Positions 26,043 to 36,047 of a stretch of DNA of 64,000 bases are shown piece after piece; positions within the stretch are counted from its first letter, which is position 1, and every line of letters starts with the position of its first letter. Below the pieces are notes generated by a model, which saw only the letters and a list, made by a program, of their open reading frames with translations, had not been told where the DNA came from and made no database searches. The translations under genes and the position numbers were made by a program. Location of the stretch: NCBI GenBank assembly GCA_022648685.1, contig JALCMW010000003.1, positions 186,001 to 250,000 of the forward strand, in the 5' to 3' direction. Source of the stretch: Bacteroidales bacterium (lineage in GTDB: Bacteria > Bacteroidota > Bacteroidia > Bacteroidales > UBA932).

Positions 26043-28353
26043 CAGCCGTATCGTTTTTGTCTGCGGAGAGCCTGACTTTTATGGTTAGGGGACCGTCTTG
26101 CCTCTCTTTTGCAAGAAGAAGATTATCCGAAATGATGTATTCGGATACGGGATCTTCTATGTACTTCATCACGGCTCTTTTCAACGGTCTGGCTCCGAAA
26201 GCAGGATCGAAGCCGGCTTCAGCGACGAATTTCCTGGCAGGGCTTGTTATGCTCAACCTGAATCCCGCGTCCTCGATCCTTGTCTTGAGGTCTTTTATCT
26301 CTATGTCTATTATTTTACCGATATCATCCTTGGACAGTGAATTGAAAAACACTTGTTCATCTATCCTGTTTAGAAATTCAGGAGGAAAAATCTTTTTCGA
26401 AGCCTTTTCAAGAATGCTTTTTTTATCCCTTTCTGTGTTCTTTCCGGCAGTGGCAAAGCCCATGCCGTCACCGAATTCTTCAAGTTCACGGCTTCCGACA
26501 TTCGAAGTCATGATTATTATCGTGTTCCTGAAACTTACAGTCCTTCCGTTGCTGTCTGTAAGGCGTCCATCGTCAAGGATCTGGAGAAGCAGATTGAATA
26601 TATCGGGATGAGCCTTTTCTATCTCGTCCAGAAGTACTACGCAATAAGGTTTTTGTCTTACTTTCTCGCTCAGTTGACCTCCTTCTTCATATCCTACGTA
26701 TCCCGGAGGCGCTCCTATAAGTCTCGATACGCTGAACTTTTCCATATATTCGCTCATGTCGATTCTTATGATGCTGTCTTCGGAATCAAAAAGATAATCG
26801 GCAAGGCATTTGGCAAGTTGTGTCTTTCCTACTCCTGTAGGCCCGAAAAACAGAAAAGTTCCTATAGGCCTGTCAGGCGCTTTCAGACCGGCTTTGTTTC
26901 GGCGTATTGCATTTGCGACTTTCTTTATGGCTTCATTCTGGCCTATTATTCTGCTTTGAAGCTTTTTTTCCATGTTCAGGAGGCGGCTGCGTTCTGATTC
27001 CACGACTTTATTCAAAGGGATTCCCGTCATTTTCGAAACGACGGAAGCCACGTCTTCGGAATTTACGATTTTATTTTTCTTTTTTCCGTTGCCTGTTCTC
27101 ATTTTCACCATTGATCCGGCTTCGTCAAGCGCATCTATTGCCTTGTCAGGAAGGAATCTGGTGCTAATATATCTGTCAGTCAGCCGTACACATGACAATA
27201 GCGCATCGTCGGTATAGGTCACATTGTGGAACTTTTCGTAGTTCGGTTTAATCTTTTTCAATATTTCCACGGTTTGCCGGATGTCTGACGGTTCTATCAC
27301 TATTTTCTGAAACCGTCTGTCCAATGCACCGTCTTTTTCTATTATTTTGGTGAATTCTTCGGTTGTCGTAGCTCCGATGCATTTGATTTCCCCCCTGGCC
27401 AATGCCGGTTTCAGAATGTTTGCGGCATCAAGGCTTCCCTGGGCGCCTCCGGCACCGACTATCGTATGGAATTCGTCAATGAAAAGGATAATATCGGGAT
27501 TCTCGCTTATCTCCTTGATAATGGCTTTGAGCCTTTTTTCAAAATCACCCCGGTATTTTGTCCCGGCTACTACGGAAGCGATGTCCAGCGAGATCAGTCT
27601 TTTCCCTTTTAAAACCCCGGGGACATCACCGCTTGCGATTCTGGATGCAATTCCTTCGACTATCGCCGATTTTCCTACTCCGGGTTCTCCGACAAGCATC
27701 GGATTGTTTTTTTTTCTTCTTCCAAGGACTTCAATCACCATGGATATTTCGGAATCCCTCCCGATTACTGGATCCAGTTTGCCATCTTCCGCCGCTTTTG
27801 TCAAGTCATAGCCGAATTCGTTCAAATCAGCAGTCTCGCCTGAAGCGCTGTCCATGATTCCGGGATCTTCATAACTTTTGTGCTTATTGTCCTGATCTTC
27901 GGCAGCCGCACTCAAAAGGCCTGCTTCCTGGAAATACGCAAGGATGCGGGCGTAGTCTATTTTGCATTTCTTGAGATAATCCTGTCCGTAGCTTTCTGTG
28001 CTCCGTAGCAGGGCAAGCATCAGGTGCTGTGAGGAAGCCTCGGCGTTTTTCATCCTGTTCGCTTCCATTACAGCCAGACTCAAAACATTCTGCGTAGCTC
28101 TGGAAAAAGTGATTTGGTCAAGCTGAGAAAAAGGAATGCTGTCCCTCGTGAAAATGTGCGAGTCTATGAATCTTTTCAAAGCTTCGGTATCCACTCCGAG
28201 ATCTTGCAGGGCTTTGCATGCATTGTTGTTATCATGACGTATTATCCCCAGAAACAGGTGATCAGGTACAATACCGTAATTACCCGTTCTCATGGCTTCC
28301 TCTCTTGAGTACCTTATAATATCATTAAGTTCTTCAGAAATCTTGATTTCCAT
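26029..28353 (-). CDS. clpC: ClpC/ClpA-family AAA+ unfoldase without the middle domain
   Basis: 774-residue Hsp100 ATPase that unfolds proteins for ClpP. The N-domain (residues 1-150) has two Clp repeats; D1 has Walker A GEPGVGKS at 222-229 and Walker B IILFIDEFH; D2 has Walker A GPTGVGKT at 504-511. MGF at 631-633 fits the ClpP-docking loop. Between D1 and the segment leading to D2 only about 15 basic residues (RTGNGKKKNKIV, 419-430) stand where ClpC normally carries a coiled-coil UVR middle domain of about 60 residues. The start at 28353 (MEIKISEEL) is set by a consensus promoter and a GGAGG site. Divergent from gyrA. Confidence 0.9.
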   Translation of the reverse strand: MEIKISEELNDIIRYSREEAMRTGNYGIVPDHLFLGIIRHDNNNACKALQDLGVDTEALKRFIDSHIFTRDSIPFSQLDQITFSRATQNVLSLAVMEANRMKNAEASSQHLMLALLRSTESYGQDYLKKCKIDYARILAYFQEAGLLSAAAEDQDNKHKSYEDPGIMDSASGETADLNEFGYDLTKAAEDGKLDPVIGRDSEISMVIEVLGRRKKNNPMLVGEPGVGKSAIVEGIASRIASGDVPGVLKGKRLISLDIASVVAGTKYRGDFEKRLKAIIKEISENPDIILFIDEFHTIVGAGGAQGSLDAANILKPALARGEIKCIGATTTEEFTKIIEKDGALDRRFQKIVIEPSDIRQTVEILKKIKPNYEKFHNVTYTDDALLSCVRLTDRYISTRFLPDKAIDALDEAGSMVKMRTGNGKKKNKIVNSEDVASVVSKMTGIPLNKVVESERSRLLNMEKKLQSRIIGQNEAIKKVANAIRRNKAGLKAPDRPIGTFLFFGPTGVGKTQLAKCLADYLFDSEDSIIRIDMSEYMEKFSVSRLIGAPPGYVGYEEGGQLSEKVRQKPYCVVLLDEIEKAHPDIFNLLLQILDDGRLTDSNGRTVSFRNTIIIMTSNVGSRELEEFGDGMGFATAGKNTERDKKSILEKASKKIFPPEFLNRIDEQVFFNSLSKDDIGKIIDIEIKDLKTRIEDAGFRLSITSPARKFVAEAGFDPAFGARPLKRAVMKYIEDPVSEYIISDNLLLAKERQDGPLTIKVRLSADKNDTAVTLS

Positions 28354-28371
28354 TTTTGTCCTCCATCCCTG

Positions 28372-28402
28372 CAAAAATATGTAAAAATTGTCGTTCGGCA
28401 AA
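28372..28402 (-). promoter_or_regulatory. Full Bacteroidota-type promoter for clpC
   Basis: On the minus strand TTTG (28399-28402), a 19-base spacer and TATTTTTG (28372-28379) match the consensus. The start would be near 28365, leaving about 12 bases to the ATG at 28353. Confidence 0.65.
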
Positions 28403-28428
28403 TTTGTGGCAATAATATCGGTTGCCAA

Positions 28429-28460
28429 TTTGTCCCTGAAAGAAATTTTTCATAAATTTG
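28429..28460 (+). promoter_or_regulatory. Full Bacteroidota-type promoter for gyrA
   Basis: TTTG (28429-28432), a 20-base spacer and TAAATTTG (28453-28460) match the consensus. Transcription would start near 28467, 28 bases before the ATG at 28495. Confidence 0.7.
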
Positions 28461-28494
28461 CATACTTATATTAGTAGATTTTTAGACATAATTT

Positions 28495-31098
28495 ATGGAT
28501 AACGAGGAAAAAGATACAGAACAGATTACAGGTGTGATAGAGCCGGTGGAAATCGATCATGAGATGAGAACGGCGTATATCGATTATTCGATGTCCGTCA
28601 TTGTTTCCAGAGCACTTCCCGATGTGCGTGACGGTCTGAAGCCGGTACAGAGAAGAGTCCTTTTCGGAATGGACGGGTTGGGATTGGCGTATTCCGGACA
28701 GACGAAGAAATCCGCAAGGATTGTCGGAGAAGTCCTCGGTAAGTTCCATCCCCATGGCGATTCCAGCGTTTATGACGCAATGGCCAGACTTGCCCAGGGA
28801 TGGAATCAGAGGTATCCTCTTGTCTGGGGGCAGGGGAACTTCGGATCCATGGACGGTGATCCCGTAGCGGCAATGCGTTATACGGAAGCCAAACTTGAGA
28901 AGATAACCGAAGACGTTCTTGCGGATCTTGACAAGGATACCGTTGATTTCCAATTGAATTTCGATGATACGATTCCGGAGCCCACGGTCCTTCCGACCAA
29001 GGTTCCGCTTCTGCTGTTGAACGGGTCGTCCGGAATAGCAGTCGGCATGGCTACCAATATGGCACCTCATAATCTAGGCGAATGCTGCGATGCGATATGT
29101 GCATATATAGACAATCCCGACATAGATACCGAAGGGCTCATGCAATATATCAAAGGCCCGGATTTTCCTACCGGAGGTATAATAAGAGGCGTGAGCGGAA
29201 TAAAAGATGCCTATGAAACCGGAAGGGGAAGGGTTGTTGTAAGGGCCAAAACGGATATAGAGGTAAGTGATTCGGGTCGTGAGACCATAGTCGTTACCGA
29301 AATCCCTTATATGGTCAACAAGAAAGATATGATTGAGAAAATCGGCCAAATGGTCGAAGACAAGAAGATCGAAGGGATTTCATATATAAATGACGAAACT
29401 TCCAGGGAAGGAGTGCGTGTTGTCTTCAAACTTAAGGCCGGCGCCAATTCCAACGTGGTGTTGAACATGCTGTTCAAATATACGTCACTGCAGACCAGCT
29501 TTTCCATCAACAATGTTGCGTTGGTAAACGGACGTCCGCGGACTCTCAGTCTGAAGGAAATAATAAAGAATTTCGTGGATTTCAGACATTCTGTCATTAT
29601 AAGACGTACGAAATTCGAATTGGACAAAGCTCAGAAAAGAGCCCATATCCTAGAAGGTCTTCTCAAGGCCATCGACGTGATAGACAGGATAATAGAAATC
29701 ATACGAGCTTCTTCGGGCGTGGACGAGGCCAAAAACGGGATAATATCCGAGTTCGGCTTTACAGATGTCCAGGCTACTGCTATCGTGGAGATGAAACTCC
29801 GGCAGTTGACCGGACTTGAAAGGAACAAACTTCAGGCGGAATATGACGATCTGGAAAAATTCATTGCCAAGTGCAATGACATACTTTCGAACGAAAGCCT
29901 TCAGCTTGACATTATCAAAAAGGAAACGGCCGGTCTAAAAGCTAAATACGGAGATGCCAGGCGTTCGGAAATAACACTGTCTGACGACGAATTTGATCCG
30001 GAGGATTTTTATCCCGATGAGGATGAAGTGGTTACGATCTCAAATCTTGGGTATATCAAAAGGACTCCGTTGAGCGAGTTCAGGACTCAGAACAGAGGGG
30101 GCGTAGGTATTAAGGGCAGTTCGACGAGGGACGCCGATTTCATCGATCATTTCTTTGTGGCGAATATGCATAGCACCATGCTCTTCTTTACGCAAAGCGG
30201 ACATTGCTATTGGTTGAAGGTTTACCAGATTCCGGAAGGTTCACGTGCTTCGAAAGGTCGGGCAATACAGAACGTTCTGAGTATTCCCGATGACAAAATC
30301 AAGGCTTATATAAATGTAAGGACTCTTGACGATCCCGAATATATCAACAATACTTATATTGTGATGGCGACCAAACGTGGCATTATCAAAAAGACCACGC
30401 TGGAAGCTTATTCCAGGCCCAGGACCAAAGGAATAAACGCAATTACCGTCAGAGACGGGGATGAATTGCTTGATGCCGTTCTTACGAACGGGAGGGAACA
30501 GATTTTCATAGCTGCGAGAAACGGACGTTGCGTAAGGTTCGATGAAACGGATGCAAGACCGTTGGGCCGTACAGCTTCGGGAGTAAGGGGCATCAATATC
30601 GATGAAGATGACGAAGTGATCGGTATCATCGGCTATGATCCTTCGGATGAAAATTCTGCAAGCCGCACAGTCCTGGTGGTTAGCGAAAACGGTTACGGAA
30701 AGAGAACGGATTTCGATGAATACCGTTTGACGAAACGTGGCAGCAAAGGAGTCAAGACATTGAATATCACTGACAAGACCGGAAAACTTGTCGCGATCAA
30801 GAATGTGACCGAAACAGATGATCTTATGATTATCAACCGTTCCGGACTTATAATCAGAATGACAGTGTCCGATATCCGGGTTGCCGGAAGGGCGACACAG
30901 GGAGTGAAGTTGATAAATATTAAAGACGGTGATGCTATTGCCGCCGTTTCCGCAGTAGAGAATACAGACGACGGTGATGTCCTGCCTGCTGAAACGGAAT
31001 CTTCTACCAATGGAACTGAAACTGCTACGGATAACCCCGGTCCTGTTGTCCAGGAAGCAGGAGATGATACCTCTGATAACTCCATAGATAATAATTAA
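28495..31098 (+). CDS. gyrA: DNA gyrase subunit A
   Basis: 867-residue GyrA, the cutting and rejoining subunit of the A2B2 gyrase that introduces negative supercoils. The catalytic tyrosine is Y129 in [10 protein letters not shown]. The quinolone-binding residues match the susceptible type: S90 and D94 in [15 protein letters not shown] correspond to Ser83 and Asp87 of E. coli. The C-terminal beta-pinwheel is complete, and a GyrA-box-like QNRGGVG opens it, supporting gyrase rather than topoisomerase IV. The last 60 residues are an acidic low-complexity tail. It is followed after 22 bases by a TPR gene. Confidence 0.97.
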   Translation: MDNEEKDTEQITGVIEPVEIDHEMRTAYIDYSMSVIVSRALPDVRDGLKPVQRRVLFGMDGLGLAYSGQTKKSARIVGEVLGKFHPHGDSSVYDAMARLAQGWNQRYPLVWGQGNFGSMDGDPVAAMRYTEAKLEKITEDVLADLDKDTVDFQLNFDDTIPEPTVLPTKVPLLLLNGSSGIAVGMATNMAPHNLGECCDAICAYIDNPDIDTEGLMQYIKGPDFPTGGIIRGVSGIKDAYETGRGRVVVRAKTDIEVSDSGRETIVVTEIPYMVNKKDMIEKIGQMVEDKKIEGISYINDETSREGVRVVFKLKAGANSNVVLNMLFKYTSLQTSFSINNVALVNGRPRTLSLKEIIKNFVDFRHSVIIRRTKFELDKAQKRAHILEGLLKAIDVIDRIIEIIRASSGVDEAKNGIISEFGFTDVQATAIVEMKLRQLTGLERNKLQAEYDDLEKFIAKCNDILSNESLQLDIIKKETAGLKAKYGDARRSEITLSDDEFDPEDFYPDEDEVVTISNLGYIKRTPLSEFRTQNRGGVGIKGSSTRDADFIDHFFVANMHSTMLFFTQSGHCYWLKVYQIPEGSRASKGRAIQNVLSIPDDKIKAYINVRTLDDPEYINNTYIVMATKRGIIKKTTLEAYSRPRTKGINAITVRDGDELLDAVLTNGREQIFIAARNGRCVRFDETDARPLGRTASGVRGINIDEDDEVIGIIGYDPSDENSASRTVLVVSENGYGKRTDFDEYRLTKRGSKGVKTLNITDKTGKLVAIKNVTETDDLMIINRSGLIIRMTVSDIRVAGRATQGVKLINIKDGDAIAAVSAVENTDDGDVLPAETESSTNGTETATDNPGPVVQEAGDDTSDNSIDNN

Positions 31099-31120
31099 AC
31101 ACTCATAACATTATTTATTC

Positions 31121-32437
31121 ATGAAAAAGATTTTATTAGCATTTGCAGTTTTCGCTTCTTTGCAGATTGCGAATGCACAGGTCAAATCGCTTTCCGCTGC
31201 AAAACAGGCCGTAGATGCTGCGGAATCTGTTGTTCAAAAGCCTAAAAAAGCTGCAAAAGCTTCATCATGGCTCAAATTGGGCGAAGCATATATAAAAGCA
31301 TACGATGCTCCTACTTCAGATGTTTGGCAAGGTGCCACCAAGCAGCAGCTTCAACTGCTTCTGGCCAGCGAAAAACCGTCGTCTTCCGATACTGTTACTG
31401 TCAACGGTTCCTTGATGACAAAAGAAGTTTTTTCCGATAAGAATCTGTATTTCAATCAAAACAACCAGCTTGCCATAATAGAAGTAACCAAGCCTGTTAT
31501 TGCAGATGCCCTGGACAAGGCTTCCGAAGCATATCTGAAGGCATATTCGATTGATAGCAAAAAGAAAAAGGTCGTACTCGAGGCTGTACAGAATATCGCT
31601 AAGAAATATGTAAGCGAAGCTTACAATGCTTATTCGCTTGGCGATCTGAAGTCCGCGAATCTGTTCTTCGGCAAAGCTGTCGACATCTCCGCTAAAGAAC
31701 CGCTTGCAGTTCTGGATACCAATTCACTTTACAATCAAGGTTTCACTGCATGGAGTCTTGGCGACAATGCCCAGGCTAAGGAATGCTTTGACAAATGTAT
31801 CGCAGCCAATTATTATGGAGATAAAGGTGAAGTTTACGCGAAACTTGGAGATGTGGAAGCGAAATTGGGAGACAAAACAGCTTCAAGGGATTACCTTGAA
31901 AAAGGATTTGAAAAATTCCCGCAAAGCCAGAGTATCCTCATAGGTCTTATCAATTATTATGTCACCAGCGGTGAGAATACGGATAAATTATTCGCACTTC
32001 TGGATAAGGCTAAAAAGAACGAACCGAACAATGCTTCTCTTTATTATGTTGAAGGCAATATCCACAACAAGCTTGGAGAGGAAGACAAAGCTATCGAAGC
32101 GTATGGCAAGTGCGCCGAAATAAATCCGGATTACGAATTCGGCTATATAGGCGTCGGCACTCTTTATTACAATAAAGCGCTTGCTATCCAGGATAAGGCT
32201 CAGGCCGAATTGGATGATGCAAAATATGAAGCTCTTGTAAAACAGTTCGAAACGTCATTGAAAGATGCGATAGAACCATTCGAAAAGGCTTATTCGATTA
32301 CAAAAGATGATAAAGTGAAACTCGGTATCGCTGAATATTTGAAGAATGCATATTATCGTTTCCGTGACGAGGATCCCAAATACAAGGCCGGATATGATAA
32401 ATATTCAAAAATAGTAAGTACGGGCAAACCCGAGTAA
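31121..32437 (+). CDS. Exported tetratricopeptide repeat protein
   Basis: 438-residue protein with signal peptide MKKILLAFAVFASLQIANA, so periplasmic. The body is alpha-helical with TPR units, clearest at NQGFTAWSLGDNAQAKECFDKCI (about residue 205), GEVYAKLGDVEAKLGDKTASRDYLEKGF and YVEGNIHNKLGEEDKAIEAYGKCAEINPDY (about residue 308). TPR arrays bind partner proteins; the partner is unknown. It follows gyrA closely and has no clear promoter of its own, so it is probably in the same transcript. Convergent with phoH with an 11-base gap. Confidence 0.85.
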   Translation: MKKILLAFAVFASLQIANAQVKSLSAAKQAVDAAESVVQKPKKAAKASSWLKLGEAYIKAYDAPTSDVWQGATKQQLQLLLASEKPSSSDTVTVNGSLMTKEVFSDKNLYFNQNNQLAIIEVTKPVIADALDKASEAYLKAYSIDSKKKKVVLEAVQNIAKKYVSEAYNAYSLGDLKSANLFFGKAVDISAKEPLAVLDTNSLYNQGFTAWSLGDNAQAKECFDKCIAANYYGDKGEVYAKLGDVEAKLGDKTASRDYLEKGFEKFPQSQSILIGLINYYVTSGENTDKLFALLDKAKKNEPNNASLYYVEGNIHNKLGEEDKAIEAYGKCAEINPDYEFGYIGVGTLYYNKALAIQDKAQAELDDAKYEALVKQFETSLKDAIEPFEKAYSITKDDKVKLGIAEYLKNAYYRFRDEDPKYKAGYDKYSKIVSTGKPE

Positions 32438-32448
32438 ATCAGGAATAA

Positions 32449-33426
32449 TCAAAATCCCGTTTGATTTTTATTGCCTTCGTTCTCCTGTGAATCTGCGAGA
32501 TCGAAGGCTTTTACTATCTTGGAAACCAAAGGATGCCTTACGATGTCATCATTTGAGAAAATTATGGTGCTTATACCTTTGACATCTTTTAAGAGTTTCA
32601 TGCCTTTTGTGAATCCGGAATCCTCTTTGTGAGGCAAATCAACCTGACTGGCGTCCCCTGTGACAATGAATTTGGCATTGCAGCCCATTCTTGTAAGAAA
32701 CATTTTCAATTGTCCGGTATTCGTGTTCTGTGCTTCATCCAGAATTACACATGCTCTGTCCAGAGTCCGTCCTCTCATATATGCCAAGGGTGCTATCTGG
32801 ATAGTCCCGTCGGCAATGAATTCCTGCAGTTTTCTTGCCGGAATCATATCTCCCAAGGCATCGAAAAGCGGTTGTAGATATGGATCTAGTTTTTCTTTCA
32901 GGTCCCCCGGTAGAAATCCGAGTCTTTCTCCGGCTTCCACAGCCGGACGTGTCAGTATTATTCTTCTTATCTCTTTGTTTTTCAACGCCCTTACGGCTAA
33001 TGCGATCGCTATGTATGTCTTACCTGTCCCGGCTGGTCCGGCGGCGAAGATAAGGTCGTTTTCGAAATAAGCCTTTACCATATTCTGCTGATTCTTGTTG
33101 CGTGCCTTTATCGGCTTGCCGTCAGTATTATGCAGAATTATGGCATCTCCCGTAGCTTTGAATTTGTCATCGGAAGATTCCCCGTCGAAAATATTCTCGA
33201 CGTCATAAACGGTAAGATTCATTTTGTGTCTGCTTTCATCGATCAGATCATTAAGTCTGGCATTGAATTCATCTATCTCCGGCTTTTTCCCGTCCAGCAT
33301 GATTTCGTTTCCCCTTGAGATGATTTTAAGTGCCGGGAAAAAGCTGCAAAATTCTTCGAATATTCTGTTTCCGACCCCGAATAATCCGATGGGATCGACA
33401 TTCTCCAATGTAATGGTTTTCTTCAT
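32449..33426 (-). CDS. phoH: PhoH-like ATPase
   Basis: 325-residue cytosolic PhoH-family P-loop ATPase, related to the helicase core and linked to RNA metabolism. Walker A GPAGTGKT is at residues 130-137, Walker B/D-E-A in CVILDEAQNT, and the family-specific QLKMFLTRMGCNAKFIVTGD follows. The N-terminal 100 residues form the small accessory domain typical of PhoL-type members. Ends with a polar tail. Downstream of the CapA-like gene on the same strand, 10 bases away. Confidence 0.92.
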   Translation of the reverse strand: MKKTITLENVDPIGLFGVGNRIFEEFCSFFPALKIISRGNEIMLDGKKPEIDEFNARLNDLIDESRHKMNLTVYDVENIFDGESSDDKFKATGDAIILHNTDGKPIKARNKNQQNMVKAYFENDLIFAAGPAGTGKTYIAIALAVRALKNKEIRRIILTRPAVEAGERLGFLPGDLKEKLDPYLQPLFDALGDMIPARKLQEFIADGTIQIAPLAYMRGRTLDRACVILDEAQNTNTGQLKMFLTRMGCNAKFIVTGDASQVDLPHKEDSGFTKGMKLLKDVKGISTIIFSNDDIVRHPLVSKIVKAFDLADSQENEGNKNQTGF

Positions 33427-33436
33427 TTGTCTGATT

Positions 33437-34597
33437 TCAATCTTTTAGTCCTGTCTGTTTTTTGACGCTGATATAAGTATCTATCATATTATCGTAATCA
33501 CTGGGATCCATCCATTCGTTTCGGTGTCCTATGAATTGCTTCACACGAATCACCGAATAATTGTTGCATAATTTTCCTGGAAGAGTGCACCAGAGGAAGA
33601 CCAGTTCCGGTCCGGAAACTGTCTTATTCCCATAGATATCCCTTATGATGTTTATCTTTACGGCAAGTTCCAGTCTGGTGTTCCGAGCGCTCATATTTGA
33701 TACTGCATTTCCCATGGAATATATTACGGGAACCGTTTTGTTGCCCGTTTTAAGATTCGATGTATCCTGGACAACATGGGGATGGCCTCCGATAATGATG
33801 TCCGCACCGTCTGCCGCAAGCTGCAGGGCTTCTTTTGCCTGCGATTCGGAATGTCCGAGATGATATTCAGTTCCCCAATGGGGCATTGCAATTATATAAT
33901 CGGCATTATCTTTTTCCGCTTTTCCGATCGCTTCCCGGATTTCTTCCGGATTTGTCCTGCAGACTGCCGGGAATCCTTTTCCTATATTTACGTTGGTTCC
34001 GTATGTGAAATTAACGATTGCAATTCTGAATCCTCTTTTGCTGATTATCAGGGGGTATATTGAATCGAGCGATTGCTTGTCCAAAGCCGTTCCCGTATAT
34101 TTGATCCTGCCGTTTTTTTCCATCTTGTCATATATCCCTATTGTCCTTGCAATTCCTTTTTCCCCTTTGTCGAGGATGTGGTTGTTTGCAGTCAGGAAAA
34201 CGTTGACTCCGCAATCGGCTATATAACAGGGATACGGATCCGGTGCGGAAAAAGAAGGGTAGCCTGTGTATGGTTTCCCTGCCAAGGTGAATTCCATGTT
34301 GGCAACAGATATGTCGGCTGAAGAAAACATATCTTTTATATGCGAGAAATATGTATCGAAGTTGTAGCTCCCACCCTTTTTAGCCGATATGATTTGTGGA
34401 TTGTGCATCATTACGTCCCCTATAAATATCATGGACAAAGTATCCGGAATATAATATACAGGCCGTATCTTCGTATTCCATCCTGCCGTCAGGGACTCGT
34501 AATTTATATCGTTATTCAAAATCTTACCGGCCTTGTTGCTTTGAGCGGACAGAATTGTTGAAATAAATACGGAAATGAGAAACAGAATTCGTTTCAT
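33437..34597 (-). CDS. CapA family protein (PGA_cap metallophosphatase-like)
   Basis: 386-residue exported protein with signal peptide MKRILFLISVFISTILSA. The domain is the calcineurin-like CapA/PgsA type: FIGDVMMHNPQI near residue 58, SVANMEFTLAG, FLTANNHILDKGEKGI, MPHWGTEYHLG and IIIGGHPHVVQ give the metal-ligand series. CapA is known from poly-gamma-glutamate capsule synthesis, but no capB or capC genes are near, so an envelope phosphoesterase role is as likely. It abuts the DUF389 gene upstream (1 base) and phoH downstream, forming a unit. Confidence 0.87.
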   Translation of the reverse strand: MKRILFLISVFISTILSAQSNKAGKILNNDINYESLTAGWNTKIRPVYYIPDTLSMIFIGDVMMHNPQIISAKKGGSYNFDTYFSHIKDMFSSADISVANMEFTLAGKPYTGYPSFSAPDPYPCYIADCGVNVFLTANNHILDKGEKGIARTIGIYDKMEKNGRIKYTGTALDKQSLDSIYPLIISKRGFRIAIVNFTYGTNVNIGKGFPAVCRTNPEEIREAIGKAEKDNADYIIAMPHWGTEYHLGHSESQAKEALQLAADGADIIIGGHPHVVQDTSNLKTGNKTVPVIYSMGNAVSNMSARNTRLELAVKINIIRDIYGNKTVSGPELVFLWCTLPGKLCNNYSVIRVKQFIGHRNEWMDPSDYDNMIDTYISVKKQTGLKD

Positions 34598-34598
34598 C

Positions 34599-35945
34599 CT
34601 ATCTTTGATTTATTACAACTACGGTTGAATCTTCCAGTCTGATCTTAAGCCATTCCGAAAGTCTTTTGGTCTTTTCTTCCGAAAGTGGAGCCTTGGATTT
34701 GGCGACCACCAGTATCCTCTCATTTATGGCCAGACTGTCCGTATTCTTGACTTCGGCCCCTTTCGTCAGATAAAGGTCTGTAATTTCGGGGTATTGCGTG
34801 GCTATCTCTTTGGCTATCCGGGCATAAGGTATTTCCTTGTTGCTGATCTTTTTCAATTTGTCTTCCAACAACCTTATTTGTGCTTCCCGTTTGTTTATTT
34901 CGCTGTCAGTTCTTTCGTATATTCCTTTCACCAGCTTTTCCGAGTAGCCGGCATCTTCCGAATTTATGCTGTGCTCTTTTATTGCCAATTCATTCTCTTT
35001 GATCCCGAAATCCTGAGCTGCATTTATAAGTCTTTGTTTTTCAGATGATTTCATTATCTCACCGGTAATATATATTTCCGCTTTCCTTTTACCGGATGTG
35101 TTTATCTTGTAATCATAGATATATCCATTGTCCAGCGTCTTGTTCTTGGCTACGAATTCAATTACCTCCCTTTCGAAATTATTCCTTCTTATCATCAGGA
35201 AAGCCGACCAAAGGCTCGGAACAATTACAAGTATAGTGATTATCGCTATTATGGACTTAGTCTTTTTAGCCGCCTGGGCATTCTGGAATTTTATCTCCGG
35301 AAAATGAAGGTATTTGACGGTTATATATGTTGCAAGAACGATGAATATGCAGTTGATAAAGAAAAGATACATCGCACCGAGAAAATATCCGAATTTCAAA
35401 TGTGCAAGGCCGAAACCTGCGGTGCATAGAGGTGGCATAAGCGCAGTTGCTATAGCAACGCCCGACAGTACGGTCCCTTTTTCTTTCCTGCTTTGCTCGA
35501 AAATGCCTGCGAACCCGCCGAAGAGTGCGATGATGACATCGTAAATCGTCGGATTCGTCCTCGATTCGATTTCCGTCGCCGTAACAGGATTCAATGGCGA
35601 TATCAGAAAATAAAGGAATGAAGCCGTAAGGCTGACGATTACCATGACCAGGAGATTCTTTGCGGCAACTTTAAGCAGACCGGTATCATCTATGCCGAGA
35701 CCAAGTCCGATGCCGATGATTGGCCCCATCAAAGGAGAGATAAGCATGGCTCCGATTATCACGGCCGTGGAATTTATATTAAGTCCCACAGACGCGATTA
35801 TTATCGAAAAAGCAAGAATCCAGACGTTTGCACCTCTGAAATAAATGTTTTTTCTTATGGAGTTGTTAGCTCCTTCAATATCGATATATTCGGAGATGTT
35901 CGCCACCTCCCGAAACTTTTTCCCCAAGTCGTTCCACAAAGACAT
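34599..35945 (-). CDS. DUF389 / TIGR00341 family membrane protein
   Basis: 448-residue membrane protein. DUF389 occupies residues 40-260 with six to seven helices and conserved NSTAVIIGAMLISPLMGPIIGIGLG. The C-terminal 200 residues are soluble and include a segment (ETKRLSEWLKIRLEDSTVVVI-like end) resembling a small alpha/beta domain. The start at 35945 (MSLWNDLGKKF) is used because the promoter lies at 35974-35981, inside the longer frame. The function of the family is unknown; a transporter or channel is often supposed. Confidence 0.85.
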   Translation of the reverse strand: MSLWNDLGKKFREVANISEYIDIEGANNSIRKNIYFRGANVWILAFSIIIASVGLNINSTAVIIGAMLISPLMGPIIGIGLGLGIDDTGLLKVAAKNLLVMVIVSLTASFLYFLISPLNPVTATEIESRTNPTIYDVIIALFGGFAGIFEQSRKEKGTVLSGVAIATALMPPLCTAGFGLAHLKFGYFLGAMYLFFINCIFIVLATYITVKYLHFPEIKFQNAQAAKKTKSIIAIITILVIVPSLWSAFLMIRRNNFEREVIEFVAKNKTLDNGYIYDYKINTSGKRKAEIYITGEIMKSSEKQRLINAAQDFGIKENELAIKEHSINSEDAGYSEKLVKGIYERTDSEINKREAQIRLLEDKLKKISNKEIPYARIAKEIATQYPEITDLYLTKGAEVKNTDSLAINERILVVAKSKAPLSEEKTKRLSEWLKIRLEDSTVVVINQR

Positions 35946-35973
35946 AGTATTCGGTATCAAGTTATCCGTCTTA

Positions 35974-35981
35974 CAAATATA
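35974..35981 (-). promoter_or_regulatory. Putative -7 element for the DUF389/capA/phoH unit
   Basis: Minus-strand TATATTTG matches TAnnTTTG, about 29 bases before the ATG at 35945. It excludes the upstream frame start at 35984. Confidence 0.5.
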
Positions 35982-35990
35982 CATTTTTAT

Positions 35991-36021
35991 TTTGTCTCGG
36001 ATTATTAATTAGCTAAATTTG
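35991..36021 (+). promoter_or_regulatory. Full Bacteroidota-type promoter for the SPOR/M28-TonB/leuS series
   Basis: TTTG (35991-35994), a 19-base spacer and TAAATTTG (36014-36021) match the consensus. The start would be near 36028, 20 bases before the ATG at 36048. Confidence 0.68.
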
Positions 36022-36047
36022 CGTCATTATGACCAGTTAGTCGCCAA

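Noticed and set aside
28714..28800. Possible quinolone-resistance change in GyrA
   Set aside because: The two key residues S90 and D94 are the susceptible-type Ser and Asp.
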